Assembly: GCF_033963835.1 (NCBI RefSeq)
Contig: NZ_JAXBME010000018.1
Location: 35,837 to 99,836, forward strand
DNA: 64,000 bases
Source: Cytobacillus sp. IB215665
GTDB lineage: Bacteria; Bacillota; Bacilli; Bacillales; SM2101
Reading direction: 5' to 3'
The notes under the pieces were generated by a model that saw only the letters and a list, made by a program, of their open reading frames with translations, searched no databases and was not told the DNA's origin. This document shows, in pieces, positions 18,105-26,000 of the stretch. Position numbers and translations under genes: made by a program. How positions within the stretch are numbered: the stretch's first letter is position 1; every line of letters starts with the position of its first letter.

Positions 18105-18908
18105 ATGACTCAGAAAGTAAGACTAGAAGATCAAAAAATGTTAAATCACGTAAGTGAAGACATATTAAAAACTTTACAGGCATTTGTTGAAGCTGGGCTA
18201 AACATCTTAATAGTTGGCCCAGCAGGTAGTGAGAAGACAGATTTGTTCAATTATTTAGTTAAGCATACAGAAGACCATGAACGTTTGCTTATGTATGAAG
18301 CTAATTCAAATATGAATTTGAAAGATATTTATCCTGAAAAACAAATTATAAGTCTAGATTATAGCTTGGCTGAACAAGAAGATATAGTTAATCGAACATT
18401 ATTAAAAAATACGTTGTACTTAAGACCAGACAGAATATTGATAGGGGAGTGTCGGGTTCCTGAAGCTACTATGATGCTTGAAAGTTATAGCACAGGTTAT
18501 CATGGGATAGCAACAATTAAAGAAAAATCATGGACTGAAGCAATACAATGGCTTATACAAATCTGTAAGCAATCAGGGTGGAAACAAGCTGATCATCACA
18601 TTGGGGAGTTCATTGCATCTACATTCGATATCGTAATTTCACTAAATAAGGTGGTAGATAACAACATAAGTATTTCAGAAATAGTAGAGCTGAGAGAATA
18701 CAAGGATAATACCCCAATTTATACACTCTTGTATGAGTTAGAAGCAGGAGGGTTAGTAGAGAATAACTTGATATTTAGTTACCTGCAAAAGGGATTTTTA
18801 TCAGAAGAAACAGTTACTAAAATCTACGAAACAGGTGTTGAAGTATCTATGTTTAAGCACCTTGTAAAAGAAGAGGATAAGGAGTTGATTGATAGTGTCA
18901 ATGTATGA
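18105..18908 (+). CDS. Truncated, degenerate TadA/CpaF ATPase paralog
   Basis: A 267-residue copy of the C-terminal ATPase half of the next gene, lacking its first 240 or so residues. The Walker A is GPAGSEKT (residues 38-45), with Glu43 in place of the essential Gly. The His-box segment TGHSNSA of the neighbour is here replaced by TIKEKSW, and the arginine-bearing RQNPAR by LRPDR. The Walker B region RILIGECR is kept. The frame is intact over its whole length and has its own GAGAGGAG site, so it looks retained as a pseudoenzyme, not decaying. It may form mixed rings with TadA or regulate it. Confidence 0.7.
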   Translation: MTQKVRLEDQKMLNHVSEDILKTLQAFVEAGLNILIVGPAGSEKTDLFNYLVKHTEDHERLLMYEANSNMNLKDIYPEKQIISLDYSLAEQEDIVNRTLLKNTLYLRPDRILIGECRVPEATMMLESYSTGYHGIATIKEKSWTEAIQWLIQICKQSGWKQADHHIGEFIASTFDIVISLNKVVDNNISISEIVELREYKDNTPIYTLLYELEAGGLVENNLIFSYLQKGFLSEETVTKIYETGVEVSMFKHLVKEEDKELIDSVNV

Positions 18909-20454
18909 AAGTAATATGATTAGCTTAGAAGATTATATTGTTGATTCTCAGTCGAATGTAGAAAAAGAAGAAATTAATAATGAGGTTCTAACAGAAAAGC
19001 ATGAAGAAAAGAAAGTTGAAGAGATTGTTAGCGGGGAAGTTATTCCCCTTACTTCACAAGATGAAGGGAATACGATTGATCTCAACAAATATAGTTATCA
19101 GTATAGAACAGATAAAGAAAATAAAAATATAGCAAAAAAGAATATATCTCCAGAAATACTAACAGATATAAGTGAGTTTTTATCAAATAAACACAAGAAA
19201 TTATTTCAGGAATCTATTATAGATAAGAAGAAACGACAAAACCTTAGTGTAATTATTTCAGACTTTATTTCTAGTAATTCAATTACTGTACCAGGTTACT
19301 CAGCTGATGAATTAATAAAGTCCGTTATAGATTCTTTATCAGGTCTAGGTGTACTTGAAGATTTAATTGATAATGAAAATATTACGGATATTATGGTAAA
19401 TGGTCGAAGTGAAATATACGTTGAAGAACTAGGGGTGGGTGAATACAAAACTAATCTACGTTTTCCTAGTGATGCTGCGTTAAATGCTGTTGCTATGAAA
19501 ATAGTGAATGCATCAGGAGAAAGTTTGACCACTTCAAAGCCATATGTGGATTGTAAATATCCTACAATGCGTATTAATATTGTTACTGGTGAAATTTGTG
19601 GACAAGGAATTGCCATCTCAATTAGAAAATTTGGTAAAAAAGTCAGAATAACTGATCAATCTATGATAGAAACAAATCAAGGAAATGAAGATATGGTAAA
19701 AACCTTAGAAGCATTTGTGAAAGCAGGACTAAATATGCTAATTGTTGGGCCTACAGGTAGTGGGAAAACTGAATTACTCAAGTATTTAGTAAAGCACATA
19801 GAGGATAATGAACGTTTTATTATGTTAGAGGATACTGCCGAAACAAGGTTAAAGGACATATATCCAGACAAACACATAGTAAGCATGGAATGTAGATTTA
19901 CTGGTAGTGAAGAAAGTGATGTAGATTATCCAGTGTTATTAAAAAATGCTCTTCGTCAAAACCCAGCTAGAATAGGAGTAGGTGAGTGTCGTGGTGATGA
20001 AGCTGTACACATGATCGAAATTTATAACACTGGACATGAAGGTGGAATGACAACAGGACATTCTAATTCAGCTGCAGATGGAGTGAAAAGACTTGTACAA
20101 ATGTGTCTTCGTTCAGGAATGAAGCTTGATCCCGATGTAATTGGTGAATGGGTAACATCTACTTTTGATATTGTTATTTTTCAGAAGAAAATGAAGGATC
20201 AACATCGAAGAATAAGAGAAATAATAGAATTAAGGGGTTATGAAGATAATAAGCCTATTTATACTACACTGTATAAAATGAAAATTGATGGACATGAACA
20301 AGTCGAAGGTAGGAAACAAATATTGTGTTCACATCATCAAAAAGGGTTTTTATCAATAGATGTAGCGACAAAATTATATGAAGCAGGAATTGATATAGAA
20401 ACTTATAAACACCTAGTAAGTGATGAGGACAAGGAGGAGTTGGGCATTGTCTAA
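18895..20454 (+). CDS. tadA: Tad pilus secretion ATPase TadA/CpaF
   Basis: A complete secretion ATPase of about 519 residues that drives Flp pilus assembly. An acidic N-terminal extension (about 80 residues) precedes the N-terminal domain (MVNGRSEIYVEELGVG) and the ATPase core with Walker A GPTGSGKT (about residues 285-292), an Asp box (MLEDTAET), Walker B RIGVGECRGDE and His box TGHSNSA. Possible starts are TTG 18889, GTG 18895 and ATG 18901; GTG is chosen for its spacing from AAGGAG (18879-18884). It overlaps the degenerate copy by 14 bases. All catalytic motifs are intact. Confidence 0.88.
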   Translation: MSMYESNMISLEDYIVDSQSNVEKEEINNEVLTEKHEEKKVEEIVSGEVIPLTSQDEGNTIDLNKYSYQYRTDKENKNIAKKNISPEILTDISEFLSNKHKKLFQESIIDKKKRQNLSVIISDFISSNSITVPGYSADELIKSVIDSLSGLGVLEDLIDNENITDIMVNGRSEIYVEELGVGEYKTNLRFPSDAALNAVAMKIVNASGESLTTSKPYVDCKYPTMRINIVTGEICGQGIAISIRKFGKKVRITDQSMIETNQGNEDMVKTLEAFVKAGLNMLIVGPTGSGKTELLKYLVKHIEDNERFIMLEDTAETRLKDIYPDKHIVSMECRFTGSEESDVDYPVLLKNALRQNPARIGVGECRGDEAVHMIEIYNTGHEGGMTTGHSNSAADGVKRLVQMCLRSGMKLDPDVIGEWVTSTFDIVIFQKKMKDQHRRIREIIELRGYEDNKPIYTTLYKMKIDGHEQVEGRKQILCSHHQKGFLSIDVATKLYEAGIDIETYKHLVSDEDKEELGIV

Positions 20455-21397
20455 TTGGTACAGTATATTCTGCCTAGTTCTTGCAGGTATTTTGCTTTAT
20501 TACTTGTTCTCACAGCTATTAGGTAGAAAAAAGTATAAGGTACAAGATTTATTTAATGATGAATATGTTGCCAAACATGAAAAGAAAAGCGACTCAGAAC
20601 GATTTGCTTCTTTAAAAAACAATGCATTAACAAAATGGATCTATCCAGCCCAATTCATTCATGAAGCTAATAAATATGATTGGGATATTACTGTAATGAA
20701 TTATTGGCTATTAGTTTCTTTAGGAGGGGCGGTTGGTTCATTTCTTCTAAGTATCTTTAACTTAGGAGCTATATCAATCTTTGGATTTGGGGCAGGATTT
20801 TTAGTTCCGAGAACACTTCTTTCAATTAGAAGATTAAAATATAAAAAAGAGATCGAACAACAGTTAATTACTTATATGAAGGCTGTATCTAATGCGATTT
20901 CTTCATCTGGTGGTAATGTAACTAAAACACTAGAATCAATTACACCTATGTTAAAAGAACCTATTAAAACAGATGTTGAATACTGTCTTTCTTTACATCG
21001 GGGTGGTACATCAATTCAGGAATCGTTTAAGCTAATGGATGAAAAATACGAATATAGTGACCTTGTTTTTTTTCACAGCATGTTGGATGCAGCACATCGT
21101 AATGGTAAGGAGTTTTTCGATATACTTGATTCAACCGCAAATGAATTTGAGCAAAAGAAAGTATTGCAGGCTAAGTTAAGTGCAAATATGGCACAAGTAA
21201 GACGTGCTTTCTTTCAAAATAATGGGATCGTAATTGTAGTATTAATAGGGGGCAAATTTTTTGTAACAGATATTTTTAATAGTACATTTAATTCGCCTAT
21301 AGGAAAATTAATCTTGTTATTCATTTTATTTTCAACCATTTTTTCTTATGTCAAAGTTCAAAAACACTGTGAATTTGATCCATCAGAAGCTCAATGA
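20447..21397 (+). CDS. tadB: Tad pilus inner-membrane platform protein TadB
   Basis: A type II secretion F-domain protein of about 316 residues. Two N-terminal helices are followed by a cytoplasmic domain (about residues 130-270) with the F-domain pattern, including LHRGGTSIQESFKL, and two C-terminal helices. TadB and TadC form the membrane platform on which TadA acts. TTG at 20447 is chosen because AAGGAGGAG ends seven bases before it and the start overlaps the tadA stop; an upstream ATG in the same frame (20420) has no ribosome site. A 300-base gap with an RNA structure separates it from tadC. Confidence 0.82.
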   Translation: MSNWYSIFCLVLAGILLYYLFSQLLGRKKYKVQDLFNDEYVAKHEKKSDSERFASLKNNALTKWIYPAQFIHEANKYDWDITVMNYWLLVSLGGAVGSFLLSIFNLGAISIFGFGAGFLVPRTLLSIRRLKYKKEIEQQLITYMKAVSNAISSSGGNVTKTLESITPMLKEPIKTDVEYCLSLHRGGTSIQESFKLMDEKYEYSDLVFFHSMLDAAHRNGKEFFDILDSTANEFEQKKVLQAKLSANMAQVRRAFFQNNGIVIVVLIGGKFFVTDIFNSTFNSPIGKLILLFILFSTIFSYVKVQKHCEFDPSEAQ

Positions 21398-21561
21398 AAA
21401 TAATAATATGACACTATAAGTAACATTTGTTAACAAAAAGAAAAAAATATTATCAAAAGTTGGTGAAAATGGTTGATTTTAGACTTGAAATAGTTTAATA
21501 TTTTAGACAAGCAATAATATAAGCATTTTTAAAACATCAATAATTGAATAACAAACATACG

Positions 21562-21661
21562 ACGACTGAGAAAACTCAGAGTTGGAGATTGTAAAACAAG
21601 GGCTCGCCATGTGCCTATTTTGTTATATCTCTCATTCTACGTTTTCAACAGTCGTTTTTTG
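21562..21661 (+). ncRNA. Structured leader RNA with intrinsic terminator between tadB and tadC (candidate attenuator)
   Basis: ACGACTG (21562-21568) plus GAAAAC (21570-21575) pair with GTTTTC (21641-21646) plus CAGTCGT (21649-21655), giving a 13 bp stem broken by one small internal loop, closed directly by TTTTTT. Further pairings lie inside (GGAGAT with ATCTCT, ACAA with TTGT). A competing short hairpin CTGAG-AAAA-CTCAG (21566-21579) uses bases of the outer stem, so two mutually exclusive folds exist. This is the arrangement of an attenuator or riboswitch. It matches none of the riboswitch consensus sequences I know. It could also be a plain terminator with a long loop. Confidence 0.5.
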
Positions 21662-21696
21662 TTATTTTCTTTTTGATCAAGAAGGGATGTGATAGT

Positions 21697-21714
21697 GTGT
21701 TCGCTTTTATGTGA
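21697..21714 (+). other. Five-codon minicistron or frameshifted start of tadC
   Basis: The only good ribosome site here (AAGAAGGGA, 21680-21688) is spaced for GTG 21697, which gives just V-F-A-F-M before TGA. The tadC frame begins at GTG 21711, overlapping that stop in the sequence ATGTGA. Either ribosomes reinitiate at GTG after the minicistron, or one G has been lost from an original ATGGTGA that joined both parts. Confidence 0.5.
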
Positions 21715-22583
21715 TTCTCGGAATTGTTTCGTACATTTTTATTCACTTACTGTTAATACGGAAGACAGACATAGCTTATACCTTCACAGATTATCTCCAA
21801 GATAGTGACTCGCACAGAATTCATAAGAGTGAGTCACCGATACAAAAATACTTAAAAAAAATTGTAGGAATCGTAGCTAAAAAGAATGTCAAATTAAGTT
21901 ACGACAGTAGTGAGAGCCTTAGATTAAAATTAAAGCAGGCTGGAATGAAACAAACACCCGAGATATTTGTTGCTCAAAAAATTGTTTACGCTATGTTAAT
22001 GGCAATATGTTTTACGACATTGTTTGTCATTAATCAAAACTTTGTCATGTTAGGAATCGCAGTTGTCAGCTCCATTGTGATGTATTTTTATCCTAATTAT
22101 ACACTTTCAAAGAATATTCAATATGCAAAAGCAATGAGAAAGATAGAACTACCTGATTACCTTACACCTTTAGCAAAATTGATGAGCAGTTACACACCAT
22201 ATCAAGCAGTTAAAGAGTGTGAAAAATTTGCGGGACCATATTTGAAGCCTTATGTAGACAAGTTAATGGTAGACATGGACTTAGATCCTGGTTCAATAAA
22301 ACCATTTCAAACATTTGCTTCACAAATAGGTGTACCACAAGCAGATTTGTTTGTAGTAGCTATACAACAAGCTTTAACAACAGATCGCATTCGTTCTAAG
22401 CAAATACTTGAAAAACAAAGAATAATTATGATGAAGATACGTGAAGAGAGTTACAACGAGTTAATTAATATAAAGCCAATTGTTGTGAATAAATACAATA
22501 TGATTGTCGTATTCAATATGATCTTGGTCGTATTAAGTATGGTGGTCTATGTTTTCCTAGATTTCTTCTCGGCATTTGGTTAA
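21711..22583 (+). CDS. tadC: Tad pilus inner-membrane platform protein TadC
   Basis: A 290-residue F-domain membrane protein: an N-terminal helix (ILGIVSYIFIHLLLI), two central helices (about residues 85-125), a cytoplasmic F domain (about 130-260) and a C-terminal helix (MILVVLSMVVYVFLDFFSAF). It pairs with TadB in the pilus platform. The GTG start has no ribosome site of its own and overlaps the stop of a five-codon frame, so expression must depend on reinitiation or the start is frameshifted. The pilin gene follows after 23 bases. Confidence 0.8.
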   Translation: MILGIVSYIFIHLLLIRKTDIAYTFTDYLQDSDSHRIHKSESPIQKYLKKIVGIVAKKNVKLSYDSSESLRLKLKQAGMKQTPEIFVAQKIVYAMLMAICFTTLFVINQNFVMLGIAVVSSIVMYFYPNYTLSKNIQYAKAMRKIELPDYLTPLAKLMSSYTPYQAVKECEKFAGPYLKPYVDKLMVDMDLDPGSIKPFQTFASQIGVPQADLFVVAIQQALTTDRIRSKQILEKQRIIMMKIREESYNELINIKPIVVNKYNMIVVFNMILVVLSMVVYVFLDFFSAFG

Positions 22584-22606
22584 AAAACAAGGAGGAAATG
22601 AAAATA

Positions 22607-22879
22607 ATGAAAACTACAGTAGCAAAATTTAAAAATGGGGTAAAAAATCGAATTGAAAAGGAAAAAGCTTGGATGAAAAATGAAACATCACAAGTTACAA
22701 CAGAAGTTGGAGGATACGTTTTGATGGGTATTATTCTTGCTGGTGGTATTATCACTTTAGCAGCTCCAAAACTTAAAACAGCATTTGGAAACAGCTTCGA
22801 TAGAATGGTTAACGCTTCAAGTGGACCGGGCTTAGTTGCTGATCCATTTGGTACTGGGCAAGCTGACTGGAGCGAGTAA
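22607..22879 (+). CDS. Flp-like major pilin candidate
   Basis: A 90-residue protein with a basic N-terminal segment (about 28 residues), a TEVGGYVLMGIILAGGI segment leading into a hydrophobic helix, and a short hydrophilic tail. Small size, a single helix and a place directly after TadC fit the Flp pilin. The cleavage site would be at or near the double Gly, but the usual Glu at position +5 is missing. ATG 22607 is preferred to ATG 22598 because AAGGAGG (22589-22595) is too close to the first. A strong terminator follows at once, consistent with a highly expressed structural subunit. Confidence 0.65.
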   Translation: MKTTVAKFKNGVKNRIEKEKAWMKNETSQVTTEVGGYVLMGIILAGGIITLAAPKLKTAFGNSFDRMVNASSGPGLVADPFGTGQADWSE

Positions 22880-22919
22880 TCCATCACATCTACAACCATA
22901 TATTATGATTTCTCACTAA

Positions 22920-22958
22920 AGTCCCATCAGCTATTATGGTGGGGCTTTTTGTTTTTTC
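22920..22958 (+). terminator. Intrinsic terminator after the pilin gene
   Basis: AGTCCCATCA (22920-22929) pairs with TGGTGGGGCT (22937-22946), including G-U pairs, and is followed by a T-rich tract. It ends the Tad transcript before the first giant gene. Confidence 0.75.
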
Positions 22959-23066
22959 TAAGGGTAAAAGGAGGTGTACGATATCTATCCAAAAGAGAGA
23001 ATCCATTGCACCAAACAATTTGTGCTAATACAGAACAAAAATATAAATAGGAGGAGTTGATAACAT

Positions 23067-26000
23067 TTGGCACCAATTAATGTATTGAACAGTCAATCTA
23101 CAGTAAACAAAGCTGTACGAGCTGCAATGCTTGGATCAGTAACAGTTGCAACAGTTGCTGTTCCCATTCCGAGTTTGGGATTAAATCATAGTGCAGAGGC
23201 TTCATCAGTGGTAAAAAGTATGGATGTTACATTTGAGGAAAGCACTTTACAGACAAGAACAAAAACAATTACTATACCCAACTCAACAAGTGTAGAGAGC
23301 ATAGCTACGGACACTGGAAATATAGAGATTGTATCAATTAATGGAGATCAGGTCACAATTAGGGTTAAAAATGGAGATTGGGTTGATAGAGAAGCTTATA
23401 CTGATCCACAGAAATATTCTAAGGAAGTAACCAAGACTGAAACAAGTTCTGATGAAACCTTTCCAGAAACAATATCTTATTCAGAAGATGGATATACAGG
23501 TGACATTCCAAAGTATGGTTCAGTTTCACCAAGAGTGGTTAGTGGTGAGTATATACCAGAAGATAGTAAATATATTGAGGAGTTAGAAGTAACAAGTAGA
23601 GATAACTCCTTTTTTGACGAAAGATTTTATGAAGATGAAGATGGTTATAAAGGTTTTCTTTCCTTAGACCGTTACATTACAGAATATAATCAGTGGGGTG
23701 AAGTCAATAAGTATAGAGGATGGTTATACGGAACAGTAACAAGAGAAGAGGTTGATACAAGGGTTTATAATTACAGGCAAAGTTATTCCGGTACAGTATA
23801 CAAATCAGGTACTTCATACAGAAATGAAACTTATGCTTATAACGTCACAATTAACTACACTGAGAATACTAATCCAAACGGATCAGCTGATATTGAACCA
23901 GGTATAAGAGATACAGACATCATCTTTGATGAAAGTTTAGAACAAGATCGAACAAAAACAATCACTATACCTAACTTAAAAAGTATAGAAGACATTACAG
24001 TGGATAATGGAAATGTAGAAATTGTCTCAGTCGATGGTGATGAAGTGACCATTCGAGTAAAAGATGGGGATTGGGTCAATAGAGAAGAATATCTTGCCAC
24101 AGTTGACAAGGAAGTGACCATAACAGAAACAAGTTCTTCTGAAACGTTTCCAACTACTGTATTTTATTCGCAGGATGGTTATTCAGGGGATATTTCAAAG
24201 ACTGGCTCCGTTTCTTCAGTACTAATAAGCGGAAGTTTGGAAGAAGAAGACAGCAAATTTGTTACGTCACAAAATTCATCCTCATACAACAAAGATGGAT
24301 ATAGCGGTACTCTTCAAAGATACCTTGATAGTGGTGAATATATTGCAGAAGATAGTAAGTATGTCGAAGCACAAGATTCAGCTACTTATAACAAAGATGG
24401 TTATTCAGGTACTTTAGAGGAGTATGTATATAGTGGAGAATTTATAGAAGGGGGATCGAGTACTTACATTGAAAGAATGGAGTATGATCGGATAGATGAT
24501 ATCCCTGAATTTATTTACGTTGATGATCCTGAATATTCTGATGAAAGCATAAAGTGTTATTTTAAAAGCAGAGATTCACTTACGCGTCCTAATGGTGAAC
24601 GTTATTACCAAGTATTTTTCGAAGGCTATTATAGTGTTGATGATATAGATACACGTGTCTATAAGTACCGAGGAACAGTAACAAAGCCAGCTTCTGATAC
24701 ACGTGTTTATAAATATCAGGGAACAGTAACAAAGCCAGCCTCTGATACACGTGTTTACGAATACTCTCAAGACTACTCGGGAACTGTTTATAAAGATGAA
24801 ACTCGATATAGAAACGAAACATACGCTTATAATGTTAAATTAACCTATACTCAGAATATGAATCCAGATGGCTCTGTTGAAACTGGTAATGTTACGGTGT
24901 CAAACCGAGATACATTCACAATATCGGGTACTAAAAATGATACGGATAATGATGCTACAACTGTAAAAATGAAGTTAGATGGAGGAAGAGAGTACGTTTT
25001 ATCTGCTCAATCTAGTGAAGCTGATTTTAATACATTATTCCGATTAGAAGACTATAAATTAATACAGGAAGACATCGGTTTAAATGAATCAATCGTCGAG
25101 GGTAGCCATATTATAAAAGTTTGGATTGAAGATGATAAGGGTGGAAAATCGGGTGAGTATTCAGTCATCTTCACCTATGATAAATTCCATGTGATTGTCA
25201 GAGATCCTGCGAATGTCGGAGTAGATGATCTCATTGATAATGCTATTGAGAATGTTAATGCTGATTATATTAATAAATATCGTAGTGGTTTAGCTCAATA
25301 TCAAATGGATATTGGGAGAGACTTAATAAAAGAAGATGTTCAGTTAGTGATTAATACGGTGAATAGTGTAAAAGAGGCTGAAGCGAATCCATCTTATGAA
25401 AAAATCGACCAAGCTCTAAACCTTGTTAACCAGTTAGAAGAAGATGTATTGAAAGCTAGTTTCATAGACAGATTGGATGCCCTTGTTACAGAACCTTCTC
25501 GCTTCCGCACAGGAATGATTAATGATACTACAGCTTTTTTAGAATGGGATGCAGCGTTTGAAGGAGCGATGTACGTTGTTAAACGTGGTGGTGAAGTAGT
25601 CTATGAAGGAAATGAATTGTCGTTTATAGATTCAGAACTTACACCAAATAGTCAACATGACTATACGATGTTTGCTAAGGTACAAGACTTAACAAGTGAA
25701 GAAATATCAACTTCACTTCATACGAAAGCTAGTCCTGTAACAGACATTTCTTTCTCCGAACTTACACATGAGAGTTTTAGAGTTTCATGGAGTCCAAACG
25801 GAAACCCTGAAGGTACTGAATATCAAGTGTTGGTGAAAGATGGAGAGGAGATCATTGTTGATAGCGGTTGGATTACTGATGCTACTGGTATGGCTTATAA
25901 TTTAGAGCCATCTAATACGTACACTGTTGACATCAAGGCTCGTGATATTAATAGTGATGAAACAGAAATAACCTCAAGTAATGTTACGATTTTAGACTAT

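Noticed and set aside
21421..21440. TTTGTTAAC near tadC as another copy of the 36054 iterons
   Set aside because: Only nine bases match, in a single isolated place in very AT-rich DNA.
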